Notes: generated by a model not told the origin, from the letters alone. DNA of 33,669 nt from Clostridia bacterium (GCA_028684195.1 JAQUGH010000008.1:1-33669); one strand, 5' to 3'. Counted from the first letter of the stretch, positions 1 through 12,358 are shown. Translations and numbers: made by a program.

Positions 1-150
1 TCATTTTTCATTTCATCATTTTTCATTTCATCATTTTTCATTTCATCATTTTTCATTTCATCATTTTTCATTTCATCATTTTTCATTTCATCATTTTTCA
101 TTTCATCATTTTTCATTTCATCATTTTTCATTTCATCATTTTCTACTTCA
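1..150 (-). repeat. In-frame 15-bp tandem repeat (TGAAATGAAAAATGA; peptide NDEMK), 9 identical copies plus one degenerate, possibly continuing off the left edge
   Basis: Plus-strand TCATTTTTCATTTCA repeated exactly from 1 to 135, then TCATTTTCTACTTCA (136-150). Confidence 0.97.
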
Positions 151-467
151 TTGTATTGCATCTCTTCCTTTTTAATTTCTTTATCTTTATTCTCTATTTC
201 TTTAATGTTTGCTTTTTTTTCGTCTGCTTCTTTATTTTGTGTTTTATTGTTTTGTGCTTTTAACATATTCCCTACAAGCTTCTCCGTATTATTAAGCTCC
301 TCCATATATGTAGCACTCTGCACCGGTTGATTTACTTTAAGCATAACTTCCCTACTGGTAACAATAATGAATAATACAAAAATAAATAATACTACTATTA
401 TATAAATCCCCAATGTTTTGAATTTATCCTTTTGATTTTTAAATGTCCGCCTATCATTTCTTCTCAT
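1..467 (-). CDS. spoIIQ: Partial SpoIIQ-like membrane protein (N-terminus; C-terminal part, expected M23 peptidase domain, lies outside the window)
   Basis: ATG at 467-465 with GAGGTGAGG upstream; open to the window edge. My translation begins MRRNDRRTFKNQKDKFKTLGIYIIVVLFIFVLFIIVTSREVMLKVNQPVQ..., i.e. a basic N-terminus, one TM helix and a charged linker ending in (NDEMK)n. Lies directly downstream of spoIID, as spoIIQ does in B. subtilis. Missing from the ORF track because it is open at the edge. Confidence 0.68.
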   Translation of the reverse strand, partial: MRRNDRRTFKNQKDKFKTLGIYIIVVLFIFVLFIIVTSREVMLKVNQPVQSATYMEELNNTEKLVGNMLKAQNNKTQNKEADEKKANIKEIENKDKEIKKEEMQYNEVENDEMKNDEMKNDEMKNDEMKNDEMKNDEMKNDEMKNDEMKNDEMKN

Positions 468-538
468 TATTAACCTCACCTCAAGGTTATTATACCCATC
501 CCCTATTGAATCTAACCTAATATAATAGAGGTTTTAAA

Positions 539-1552
539 CTATTCGTACGAAACTTTGATTACGGCAATCTTAACTCCTGTGTAATAATGTTTTAATATAT
601 CAGCATATCCTTTTCCATTTCGAGCTAAATCCGCCGCACCATACTGGCACATTCCCACCCCATGACCATACCCATTCGTTTCAAATTGTATCCCTCCATT
701 TACTATTTTCCAAGCAAATCTTGTTGACTTTAATTGTAAGCACGTCCTTAACTTAGCACCGCTAATTTCTTTACCATTAATCATTACGCTTTTTACACGA
801 CCTGACTTGGTTTTTCCCTTAATATTCAAAATCTTGTTTCCCCCTTGCATCTTCGACACCGCAAGAGTAGAGATGTTTGTGCTTAAGCCAGAGTCAAAAT
901 CTTCAAATTTTATAAACTTAATTACAGCATTATGACTATCCTCATGTCCTGTACATTTTACCCCTCTCAAATATGGAACATCGAATTTCCACACATCCTC
1001 TGAATCATCCGTGCCTTTTCCTCCACAAGATGCGTGATAAACAGGATCTATTAATTGCTCGTTATATACTAATACTTTCCCTTTTGTTTCTTCTACTGCC
1101 TGTACAATTTTTTCTCTATATGATTTATAATTCCATTTTCCCCAACGTTTTTTCATCTCATCTGTGCTTATCCAAGCTTGATTAATATTGTGATCCGTAC
1201 TCAAATCTGCTTCTTTATTCTTCTCCTTGACACGAGGATCGGGTATTTGCAAGCGTTTTACAGCATATGTACGAGCAGCAACAGCCTGTGCTTTAAGGGC
1301 TTCCAACGGGAAAGAGGTCGGCATCTCTGCCGCAACAACTCCAACAACATATTCCTCAAGTCCTAATTCCATGAGTTGCCTTGTTTCATGATTCAAAACC
1401 GAAACTCTCACCTTGTCTTCATATATACTTACATCATCATTTTCATAACTAAAATACCATACCAGCAAAATTATAACAAAAAAAAAGCAGAACACGCCCA
1501 CCAACAAAGCTGGAAACCTTTTCTGCCTTCTCTTTATGAACCTCATAGACAT
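539..1552 (-). CDS. spoIID: Stage II sporulation protein D (SpoIID)
   Basis: N-terminal TM, LEEYVVGVVAAEMPTSFPLEALKAQAVAARTYA and GYGHGVGMCQYGAADLARNG motifs; lies next to murA. Confidence 0.95.
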   Translation of the reverse strand: MSMRFIKRRQKRFPALLVGVFCFFFVIILLVWYFSYENDDVSIYEDKVRVSVLNHETRQLMELGLEEYVVGVVAAEMPTSFPLEALKAQAVAARTYAVKRLQIPDPRVKEKNKEADLSTDHNINQAWISTDEMKKRWGKWNYKSYREKIVQAVEETKGKVLVYNEQLIDPVYHASCGGKGTDDSEDVWKFDVPYLRGVKCTGHEDSHNAVIKFIKFEDFDSGLSTNISTLAVSKMQGGNKILNIKGKTKSGRVKSVMINGKEISGAKLRTCLQLKSTRFAWKIVNGGIQFETNGYGHGVGMCQYGAADLARNGKGYADILKHYYTGVKIAVIKVSYE

Positions 1553-1619
1553 AATTAATCACCCTCAAAATAAGCTTCTTGATTAATATATGTCCACAGT
1601 TTTTTATTTAGAACCTTAA

Positions 1620-2870
1620 TTAACACCTTATAATGCTAGCCCCAACCGCTCTAAGCTTTTCAACTAAATTATCGTATCCCCTATCAATGTGATACAAATT
1701 AGAAACAGTCGTCTCCCCTGAGGCAACTAAACCCGCAATAATTAACGCAGCACCTGCCCTCAAGTCTGTTGCTTTTACCTCAGCACCCATCAATTTTTCT
1801 CTCCCATCTACAACAGCACTCCGCCCTTCAATTCTTATATCTGCACCCATTCGTCTTAGTTCTTCGGCATGCATAAAACGATTTTCAAACACGGTTTCAG
1901 TTATTATACTGGTACCCTGAGCAGCCGCCATTAAAGACATAAACTGTGCCTGCATATCAGTAGGAAACCCCGGATATGGAAGAGTTTTTAAATCCACAGC
2001 CTTAATCACACCATTACTCCGTACTCTTAACCCTGTTCCTTCTTCTGTTACTTCCGCACCAACCTCTATCAACTTTGCTACCACAGGCTTTAGGTGATCT
2101 ATAATAACATTTTCCAGTAACAAATCCCCTCCCGTAATAGCCCCGGCTACAAGAAAGCTTCCTGCTTCAATTCTATCCGGTATAATAGTATGATTTATTG
2201 ATCCAAGATTCTTTACTCCTTCAATTTTAATTACATTTGTACCGGCACCTTTTATTTTTCCACCCATGCCATTAATAAAATTCGCAATGTCTACTATTTC
2301 CGGTTCTTCTGCGGCATTTTCTATGATAGTTATTCCCTCTGCCAAAGCACCTGCCATTATTATATTTTCCGTTGCCCCCACACTTGGATAATCTAAATAA
2401 ATACGAGCTCCTTTTAAACCTGATGTTTCTGCAAGAACATAGCCATGCTCTACACTAATTCGAGCTCCTAAAGCTTCTAAGCCTTTTAGATGTAAATCTA
2501 TGGGTCTCGTCCCTATAGCACACCCTCCGGGCATAGATATTTTTGCCTTGCCCAAGCGAGCTACAAGTGGTCCCATTACAAGAACAGAGGCTCTCATTTT
2601 TCTAACATATTCATAAGGAGCTTCTATTTTATTGATATCCTTACAGTTTATATTCAACATACCTAAATTATTTGATTCAACAGATGCCCCTAATTCCCCC
2701 AAAACATCACATATTGTATAAACATCCGCTAATCGGGGTACATCATTAATGCAACAATTGCCTTCAGATAATAATGAAGCTACAATAATTGGTAAAACAG
2801 AATTTTTTGCACCACTTATTTTTACTTTTCCCTTTAAAGAATTGCCCCCAACTACAATTATCTTATCCAA
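1620..2870 (-). CDS. murA: UDP-N-acetylglucosamine 1-carboxyvinyltransferase (MurA); likely TTG start at 2870
   Basis: [23 protein letters not shown], catalytic Cys loop [13 protein letters not shown]. The ORF track starts at 2888, but AGGAGG sits just before TTG 2870. Confidence 0.95.
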   Translation of the reverse strand: MDKIIVVGGNSLKGKVKISGAKNSVLPIIVASLLSEGNCCINDVPRLADVYTICDVLGELGASVESNNLGMLNINCKDINKIEAPYEYVRKMRASVLVMGPLVARLGKAKISMPGGCAIGTRPIDLHLKGLEALGARISVEHGYVLAETSGLKGARIYLDYPSVGATENIIMAGALAEGITIIENAAEEPEIVDIANFINGMGGKIKGAGTNVIKIEGVKNLGSINHTIIPDRIEAGSFLVAGAITGGDLLLENVIIDHLKPVVAKLIEVGAEVTEEGTGLRVRSNGVIKAVDLKTLPYPGFPTDMQAQFMSLMAAAQGTSIITETVFENRFMHAEELRRMGADIRIEGRSAVVDGREKLMGAEVKATDLRAGAALIIAGLVASGETTVSNLYHIDRGYDNLVEKLRAVGASIIRC

Positions 2871-3056
2871 ATTTCCTCCTGACAACAAAACCCTTGCAAA
2901 TTTATCCCAAATTTCTCAATTGGTTTTGTCCAGTACTCCCCCCCTTTCTGTTTTACCATTTACATAATAGTGAAACATATTCAAAACAATGGTCAAGTTT
3001 ATACTTCGGGATATTTTGACAATGTCCTCCATAGATTCGAATATATGTCCTTTTTT

Positions 3057-3818
3057 CTAGTATTCTTGATAAATCAAGGGTATTCCTACAATATAATGTG
3101 TTATGTCTTTTTCTTCATTATATGTAAAAGCTAAATTATAATTTATTGCATTACCATTTACCATTATAACGTTTTCAATTTTAGAAGTAAAATAGGAAAT
3201 ACTAGCATATTCATCTTCAATGATTTCCTCTACTTTTTTCCCCCTTAATTTCAATCTAGTATTTTCTATAATTTGCTTCATTTTTTGTCTACTTATATCA
3301 CCTGGAATATTTCCAACACAGGTTGTTCCTATCTGTTCCTTTACCCCTGCATAAATAATTACCTTTTCTAATTTTTCTTTAAACTTTCGTGCCATTTCTA
3401 CATTATTCGTACTATACTGTATCCCCAAATAACTTTTTTTACAATCTTTATTATTTTCCGTTTGAATTATATTTTCTTCAAACGTTATTTTTAGAGCTTC
3501 ATGCTTATTTTTATCTACAAACGAAATGCTTTTGAATTTTTCTTTCTCTTTTCTAACAATAGCACACTTTTGACTTACACCCAGCTCACTTTTAATATAA
3601 TTATATCCATGTCTATCCTCTGTATACTTGCTCTCCTCATTAATTTGACCCCATACCTGTAGCTCTATTTTATCAATTTTCACCTCTGCTCCCTGCATGA
3701 TTTGCTGAACAGTATCAATGTTATTCTGAGACTCAAGCCGGTCTTTGTTCATGACATTACCTGCACATATCAATAGTCCACAATATACAAATATAATAAA
3801 CAACCTTTTTAGATACAT
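3057..3818 (-). CDS. ywmB: YwmB-family (TATA-box-binding-like fold) sporulation-associated protein
   Basis: Secreted or anchored 253-aa protein between atpC and murA, matching B. subtilis ywmB synteny; QGAEVKIDKIELQVWGQI-type N-terminus. Confidence 0.75.
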   Translation of the reverse strand: MYLKRLFIIFVYCGLLICAGNVMNKDRLESQNNIDTVQQIMQGAEVKIDKIELQVWGQINEESKYTEDRHGYNYIKSELGVSQKCAIVRKEKEKFKSISFVDKNKHEALKITFEENIIQTENNKDCKKSYLGIQYSTNNVEMARKFKEKLEKVIIYAGVKEQIGTTCVGNIPGDISRQKMKQIIENTRLKLRGKKVEEIIEDEYASISYFTSKIENVIMVNGNAINYNLAFTYNEEKDITHYIVGIPLIYQEY

Positions 3819-3905
3819 TTTAATCTTCCCTACATTTCTGTTTTAATTATCTATAAAGGTATTATCTCCCATTTATTATACATTTATTCATTATAGTCTT
3901 ACTAT

Positions 3906-3955
3906 TTAAAAAGGAGTAGAGTTGCTTGTCACCAAGCAACTCTACTCCTTTTTAA
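3906..3955 (-). terminator. Strong rho-independent terminator of the atp operon (potentially bidirectional)
   Basis: Perfect inverted repeat AAAAAGGAGTAGAGTTGCTTG-TCAC-CAAGCAACTCTACTCCTTTTT (21 bp, 23 bp with flanking TT/AA), A- and T-tracts at the ends. Confidence 0.9.
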
Positions 3956-4215
3956 CAATTGTTAAACAATGGTTGAACAATAGTTTAACAATGGTTCAAC
4001 AATCGTTTAACAACCGTTCCAGCTATCGTTCAACTATCTTTTCCTGTCCAACTGTCCAACTGTCCAACTGTCCAACTGTCCAACTGTCCAACTGTTTAAC
4101 AATGGTTCAACAATCGTTTTTCCTATCCAATCGCTTAACAATCGCTTAACAATCGTTTAACTATCGTTCAACTATCGTTCAACTATCGTTCTAGCTATCG
4201 TTCTAGCTATTGTTC
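3954..4215. repeat. Degenerate 11-bp repeat array (AACAATCGTTY / AACTATCGTTC type) with a nested 8-bp array
   Basis: Successive units such as aacaattgtta, aacaatggttg, aacaatagttt, aacaatggttc, aacaatcgttt ... aactatcgttc, aactatcgttc, agctatcgttct, agctattgttc; reaches into the atpC stop codon (4207-4209). Confidence 0.92.
4045..4095. repeat. 8-bp tandem repeat TGTCCAAC x 6 plus partial copy
   Basis: Exact TGTCCAAC from 4045 to 4092, then TGT. Confidence 0.97.
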
Positions 4216-4617
4216 AAGGGACGTTACTCGTAAACGAGCCAAGGCCCTCTGTAATGCCATTTCCGCACGAATTTCATCAATACCTGGTGTCTTTTCTTTA
4301 ATGCGCTTCTCTGCCCGTCCTTTAGCAGCTTTTGCTCTTTCAATATCAATTTCCTCAGGTCTTTCTGCGGAATCTACCAAAACAGTAACTTTGTTATTAG
4401 ATACTTCCAGAAAACCTCCGCCAATAACTATTATCTGGCTTTGTTTCTCCGGACAGTTATATTTGATTATTCCTGGTAAAAGCCCCGAAATGATAGGAGC
4501 ATGGTTATAGAGTATACCCATTGAACCTTCTGTCGCGGGGACATTAAGGGAATTGATTTTTTCCCTCAACATAACTCTTTCCGGCGTAACAACTTCCAGA
4601 TCAAGGACCTTAGCCAT
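4207..4617 (-). CDS. atpC: F1 ATP synthase epsilon subunit
   Basis: LDLEVVTPERVMLREKINSLNVPATEGSMGILYNHAPIISGLLPGII; operon position. Confidence 0.96.
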   Translation of the reverse strand: MAKVLDLEVVTPERVMLREKINSLNVPATEGSMGILYNHAPIISGLLPGIIKYNCPEKQSQIIVIGGGFLEVSNNKVTVLVDSAERPEEIDIERAKAAKGRAEKRIKEKTPGIDEIRAEMALQRALARLRVTSLEQ

Positions 4618-4618
4618 A

Positions 4619-6040
<1,422 letters not shown>

Positions 6041-6053
6041 TTACTGGGTACTT

Positions 6054-6908
6054 CTATCCTTGTAGAGCATTTGCTCCCCCAACAATCTCAGAAATCTCAC
6101 TAGTAATAGCTGCTTGCCGTGAACGATTATAGGAAAGCGTCAACTTGTCAATCATATCCTTGGCGTTATCCGTAGCCGCGCTCATCGCGGCCATCCTTGC
6201 TCCATGCTCACTAGCCTTTGTTTCCATCAGTGTATGAAACACCGTATTATTTATGTATTTAGGCAAAAGAATACTTAATACTTCTTGCGAACTGGGTTCA
6301 TAAATATATTCAGTTTCGTCATGTTCCTTCATCTCAAAAGAGATTGGCAACAATTTTTTCATAACCGGCTGCTGCTGTATTGGCGAAATAAACTCTTGAT
6401 ATATTAAATAAACCTCATCATAAGTTCCTTTTGTAAACCCTTCCACAACTAGATTACTAATATTTTGGGCTTCTACAAAAGTAGGTATGTCTTTTATTCC
6501 TAGAAATTCATCGCTAATATCTTTGTTAACATGTCTTAAAGCATCCCTGCCTTTACGACCTACAGCTATAAACTCAACCTTTTGCTCTTCAAATTCAGAC
6601 GCTGCCACTAAACATTTTTTTATGACATTAGCATTATATCCACCGGCTAAACCTCTATCCGCCGAGATAAGAATAATACCAACCGACTTAATCGGTCTTT
6701 CTACCATAAGAGAATTTTTAACTCCTCCCGATGAGGCTATTATTCTCTCCAGTATTTCTTCTAGCTTTTCGGTATAAGGACGAGTCGCCAACACTGCACC
6801 TTGAGTCCTTCTTAATTTCGCTGCAGAAACCATTTTCATGGCTTTAGTTATCTGTTGGGTACTCTTAACGCTTTTAATGCGTCGTTTAATATCCCGTCCA
6901 CCTGACAT
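6054..6908 (-). CDS. atpG: F1 ATP synthase gamma subunit
   Basis: RDIKRRIKSVKSTQQITKAMKMVSAAKLRR N-terminus; NRSRQAAITSEISEIVGGANAL C-terminus. Confidence 0.98.
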   Translation of the reverse strand: MSGGRDIKRRIKSVKSTQQITKAMKMVSAAKLRRTQGAVLATRPYTEKLEEILERIIASSGGVKNSLMVERPIKSVGIILISADRGLAGGYNANVIKKCLVAASEFEEQKVEFIAVGRKGRDALRHVNKDISDEFLGIKDIPTFVEAQNISNLVVEGFTKGTYDEVYLIYQEFISPIQQQPVMKKLLPISFEMKEHDETEYIYEPSSQEVLSILLPKYINNTVFHTLMETKASEHGARMAAMSAATDNAKDMIDKLTLSYNRSRQAAITSEISEIVGGANALQG

Positions 6909-6943
6909 TGTATCACCACCTTCTCTGACAGGTTCAAAAATAC

Positions 6944-8455
<1,512 letters not shown>

Positions 8456-9022
8456 CTACTTTTTCACCTCAATCCCTTCTAACTGTAGCTGCTGAAGTTT
8501 ATTTTTTAATAAGGATAATTTTTTTGTAACACTACCGTCCATCACGGTATCGCCCACCTTTACAGTAATACCCCCAATTATCGAGGTATCTATGATGCTT
8601 TTTAGCCTTACATTTTTCCCTGTTGCCTTGGAAAGGTTTTGTTGCAATCCACGGAAATCCTTGTCGGTGAGTTCTACTGCTGAACGTACCTCAGCATCTA
8701 TAATATTTCTAGCTTCATCAGCATACTTCTTATAGTCACTGATAATATCCATATAAAAGGCTTCCCGCCTCTTATCTATTATTAAATGAAGAAAATTACT
8801 TACAATAGGACTAGCCTTGCCATTAATCAACGAGTCCAAAACTTCTTTCTTCTTTTTCGCTAATATTCTAGGATTATCCATAAAATCTTTGACCTGAGGA
8901 TTCCCCATGAGGGAACTTTGAAAACCTTCTAATTCCTCTTCAAATTGATCCAACCCTTTTTTTTCCGTTGCTATCATCAAAAGTGCCTGTGCATAGCGAC
9001 GAGAAACAGCAGAGGTAATCAA
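8456..9022 (-). CDS. atpH: F1 ATP synthase delta subunit
   Basis: SAVSRRYAQALLMIA..., IDTSIIGGITVKVGDTVMDGSV; ATGA overlap with atpF. Confidence 0.96.
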   Translation of the reverse strand: MITSAVSRRYAQALLMIATEKKGLDQFEEELEGFQSSLMGNPQVKDFMDNPRILAKKKKEVLDSLINGKASPIVSNFLHLIIDKRREAFYMDIISDYKKYADEARNIIDAEVRSAVELTDKDFRGLQQNLSKATGKNVRLKSIIDTSIIGGITVKVGDTVMDGSVTKKLSLLKNKLQQLQLEGIEVKK

Positions 9023-9513
9023 GAAGCATCCCCTACCTCTTCAATAAAATCATTAATGAATTTTTCATGTGTTTCTCTGTCAATTGTTTTACCAATAACC
9101 TTACCTGCAGCAAGTACAACCAGTGAAGAAACTTCATCTCTAAGTTGACCAAGAGCCTCTTCCTTTTCTAAGCGAATCATTTCCTGAGCTTTTTCAGTAA
9201 TCCTGATTGACTCTTCTCTTGCTTGGTTAATTATTGATTCTTTTGTTTCTTCTCCAAGCCCAGTGGCTTTATCAATAATAGCCTGAGCATCTTTCTTTGC
9301 CTGCTCCATTTGTTTAATATATTCTTCTTTCATTTGCTGTGCCTCGTTTTTAGCTATTTCAGCATTATCAAGATCTTTACTAATTTGCTCTTTCCTGGTA
9401 TCCAACATTGATAATAATGGTTTATACAAAAATTTATTTAAAATGACTAACAACACTAGAAAATTTATCATAGAAAAAAGCAGATCAGAACCATTAATAG
9501 TCATTTGCTTCAC
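9019..9513 (-). CDS. atpF: F0 ATP synthase b subunit
   Basis: N-terminal TM followed by a long charged helix; operon position. Confidence 0.96.
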   Translation of the reverse strand: MKQMTINGSDLLFSMINFLVLLVILNKFLYKPLLSMLDTRKEQISKDLDNAEIAKNEAQQMKEEYIKQMEQAKKDAQAIIDKATGLGEETKESIINQAREESIRITEKAQEMIRLEKEEALGQLRDEVSSLVVLAAGKVIGKTIDRETHEKFINDFIEEVGDAS

Positions 9514-9606
9514 CTCTCTTTGTACTACAACCCAATAGGGAAACCCTGAGGGCTTCCAAAGTAATCATCTTAGGCAGCCCTCCAATCCCATTACTCCCCC
9601 ACTTCA

Positions 9607-9840
9607 TTAAGAAATTGCTTGCAATAGTAAAAATGCAATTAAAAGTCCGTAAATAGTTAATGCTTCCATAAATGCCATAGCAACAATCAGAGTAGTTCTG
9701 ATATCATTAGCAGCTTCAGGCTGTCTTGCGATAGCATCCATAGCTTGACTTGCTGCCTTTCCCTGTGCCGTAGCTGGTGCAATTGTTGCAATAGCTACAG
9801 TAAGACCTGCAGCGAGACCAATTAAACCGTTAGCATCCAT
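9607..9840 (-). CDS. atpE: F0 ATP synthase c subunit
   Basis: Two TM helices; ARQPEA loop; [11 protein letters not shown] with the ion-binding Glu. Confidence 0.98.
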   Translation of the reverse strand: MDANGLIGLAAGLTVAIATIAPATAQGKAASQAMDAIARQPEAANDIRTTLIVAMAFMEALTIYGLLIAFLLLQAIS

Positions 9841-9906
9841 TAACTCTCCCCTCCTTTCACCGTTATACCAAATATGATGTTATATACAAACAAACTTATG
9901 AAATTC

Positions 9907-10620
9907 TCAATGGTCGGCGGTAGCAGTGCTTATATATATCGATGCCAACATTGTAAACACAAGAGCTTGTATAAATCCAAACAGCAATCCCAATAATTGC
10001 ATAGGTAGCGGTAAGAAAAGTGGTAATAATGCGAAAAGACCAGCTACTACCATTTCTTCCCCAAATATGTTTCCGTAAAGACGTAAAGAAAGTGACAATG
10101 GTTTAACCAACTCTTCTAAAATATTCAGAGGCAATAAAACAGGTATTGGTTCAATAAAATGTTTAAAATATTTAAGTCCCTTTTTCTTAACTCCGTAATA
10201 ATGAGTGGCCAAAAATACAACAATAGCAAACCCAGCCGTAACACTCCACGTGCTAGTGGGCGGTTGTAAACCAGGCAATTCCAAACCTGCACCGGGCAAT
10301 AAACCGGAATAATTAGAACAAAGAATCAGAATAAAGAAGCTCGCTAAAAATGGCAAATACCGCTTAGCTATCTTCTCGCTACCCATTACTTGTCCAAAGA
10401 ATTTAAGTAAACCTTCTAAAGCAAATTCCATAAAATTCTGCAAACGGCTTTCCGGTATTTTTTTAACATTTCTTGTTGCAAAATATGATAAAACAGCTAT
10501 CACAATTATAAGTCCCCACATGGTTGTAGTTACGCTATTGATTTCCAGTTTACCGAAAAGTGTAATCAGTGGTTCGCTGTGCTCACCTGAGGAAGCATAG
10601 GCCGGTTGTATGAAAAGCAT
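9907..10620 (-). CDS. atpB: F0 ATP synthase a subunit
   Basis: EELVKPLSLSLRLYGNIFGEEMV motif with the essential Arg; polytopic. Confidence 0.98.
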   Translation of the reverse strand: MLFIQPAYASSGEHSEPLITLFGKLEINSVTTTMWGLIIVIAVLSYFATRNVKKIPESRLQNFMEFALEGLLKFFGQVMGSEKIAKRYLPFLASFFILILCSNYSGLLPGAGLELPGLQPPTSTWSVTAGFAIVVFLATHYYGVKKKGLKYFKHFIEPIPVLLPLNILEELVKPLSLSLRLYGNIFGEEMVVAGLFALLPLFLPLPMQLLGLLFGFIQALVFTMLASIYISTATADH

Positions 10621-10937
10621 TAATCTTTCACCCCTTTCGTTCCCTTTGATTGGCCCAAGGTTTTTTTATATAAATAAAGGTTTTTTTCCATTGTAAGTCC
10701 TATTGCAACTCCTATCAGCATAAATGAATTTTCTGGAAAAAAGTAATAGACCAAAAACAACACAAGAATATTTGTTAAATATCTAACACTGTATCTTGAT
10801 ATAATTATTTTTTTCGCTTTTGCATCAGGAAGTCCCTCTGATTTTTTCATTGCACGAGATAATATGAAATGATTGAAACCAGAAACCACAAGTCCTACAA
10901 CCAAACCTTTCAAAGCTTGAATAAGCCAAGAATTCAT
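10620..10937 (-). CDS. atpI: ATP synthase subunit I (AtpI)
   Basis: Small membrane protein directly upstream of atpB; KGLVVGLVVSGFNHFILSRAMKKSEGL. Confidence 0.8.
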   Translation of the reverse strand: MNSWLIQALKGLVVGLVVSGFNHFILSRAMKKSEGLPDAKAKKIIISRYSVRYLTNILVLFLVYYFFPENSFMLIGVAIGLTMEKNLYLYKKTLGQSKGTKGVKD

Positions 10938-10948
10938 ATGATCATCCT

Positions 10949-11182
10949 CTACTCTTCATCAAAAGTCTTAATATCCTTAACAAGTCTCCTAAAAACCGTA
11001 ATAATAGCCAAACCAACGCCTACCGCCATAAAGAAAGGTTCTGTACCTAGCTTTTGATCTAACCACATACCCCCTTTAAATAAGAGATACGTGACAATTA
11101 CTAAGGTAAGCCCAAAGCTCAAGGCAAAGTTCACATATTTAAACCCCATACTTCTTTTTTCTCTCATAACACTTTTCACCAT
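10949..11182 (-). CDS. atpZ: AtpZ/AtpI-family small membrane protein
   Basis: Two TM segments, GGMWLDQKLGTEPFFMAVGVGLAIITVFRRL; first gene of the atp operon. Confidence 0.78.
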   Translation of the reverse strand: MVKSVMREKRSMGFKYVNFALSFGLTLVIVTYLLFKGGMWLDQKLGTEPFFMAVGVGLAIITVFRRLVKDIKTFDEE

Positions 11183-11194
11183 ACTAAACTCAAA

Positions 11195-12358
11195 TTATTT
11201 TACATTATCTATCGAAAACGGAGTAGGTCGTTCATCCAACCAGCCCCAATAATGATACAAGGCTTCCGCAATACGCTCACTAGCCCTTCCATCACCATAT
11301 GGATTAACAGCTTTCGCCATCCTATCGTATTCGTTTTTATCTGTAAGAAGTCGCTTCGTTGTTGCGTATATTTTTTCTCTGTCTATTCCAACCAATTCCG
11401 CCGTTCCTGCACTTACAGCTTCAGGTCTTTCTGTATTCTCACGCAATACAAGGACCGGCTTTCCTAAAGACGGCGCTTCTTCCTGCAAACCACCCGAATC
11501 AGTCAGTACCAAATAAGATTTATTCATAAGGTTAGCAAATGGCTGATAATCCAAAGGTTCAACCAACTTAACCCCGTCTACTCCGCCCAACACTTCTTCT
11601 ACCACTTGACGAACGGCAGGATTTTTATGAACAGGGAAAACAATCACGACATCCGGAAATTCTCTGACAATATCCTTAAGAGCCAAATATATCTGACGCA
11701 TTGGTTCTCCAAGATTCTCTCGCCGATGAGTAGTTAGAACAAGCACTCGTTGAGCATCAAAATCTAAATTATCCAACACAGGATCAGCAAATCTGTACCT
11801 ATCATCTACTGTATCTAGCAAAGCATCTATCACCGTATTCCCTGTTATGTAAATTTGCTTGGAATCAATTCCCTCTCGCAATAAATTAGCCTCCGCAATC
11901 TTTGTAGGAGCAAAATGCAGATCCGCTAAAGCCCCTGCAAGACGGCGGTTCATTTCTTCAGGATAGGGAGAATATTTGTCACCCGACCTCAATCCCGCCT
12001 CAACATGTCCTACCGGAATCTTTTGATAATACGATGCCAAAGCACCTACAAAAGTAGTACTTGTATCACCATGTACCAGAACTAGATCCGGTTTCTCTTT
12101 CTGCAAAACATCTCTCAATCCATTTAACGCACGAGATGTAATCTCAAAAAGAGTTTGCCCTGACTTCATTATATCAAGATCATACTCAGGCTTAATTTGA
12201 AAAAGCTCTAAAACTTGATCCAACATCTCACGATGTTGGGCTGTGACAACAACTTGACAATCAATCAGAGAATCATTCTTTAACTTTAGTACTAAAGGAG
12301 CCATTTTAATAGCTTCGGGTCTTGTCCCAAATATAGCTAACACTTTACGAGTATCCAT
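11195..12358 (-). CDS. wecB: UDP-N-acetylglucosamine 2-epimerase (non-hydrolysing)
   Basis: VLAIFGTRPEAIKMAPLV, VHGDTSTTFVGALASYYQKIPVGHVEAGLRSGD, LTDSGGLQEEAPSLGKPVLVLRENTERPEA. Confidence 0.97.
   Translation of the reverse strand: MDTRKVLAIFGTRPEAIKMAPLVLKLKNDSLIDCQVVVTAQHREMLDQVLELFQIKPEYDLDIMKSGQTLFEITSRALNGLRDVLQKEKPDLVLVHGDTSTTFVGALASYYQKIPVGHVEAGLRSGDKYSPYPEEMNRRLAGALADLHFAPTKIAEANLLREGIDSKQIYITGNTVIDALLDTVDDRYRFADPVLDNLDFDAQRVLVLTTHRRENLGEPMRQIYLALKDIVREFPDVVIVFPVHKNPAVRQVVEEVLGGVDGVKLVEPLDYQPFANLMNKSYLVLTDSGGLQEEAPSLGKPVLVLRENTERPEAVSAGTAELVGIDREKIYATTKRLLTDKNEYDRMAKAVNPYGDGRASERIAEALYHYWGWLDERPTPFSIDNVK

Noticed and set aside
1-150. CRISPR-like array
   Set aside because: 15-bp units are contiguous with no spacers and are in frame within a coding sequence.
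3922-4149. 75-aa plus-strand ORF (MLVTKQLYSFLTIVKQWLNNSL...)
   Set aside because: Translation of the tandem repeats and terminator stem; no independent coding signal.
3954-4215. CRISPR array or iteron origin
   Set aside because: No unique spacers, no cas or rep genes nearby; short contiguous degenerate repeats.
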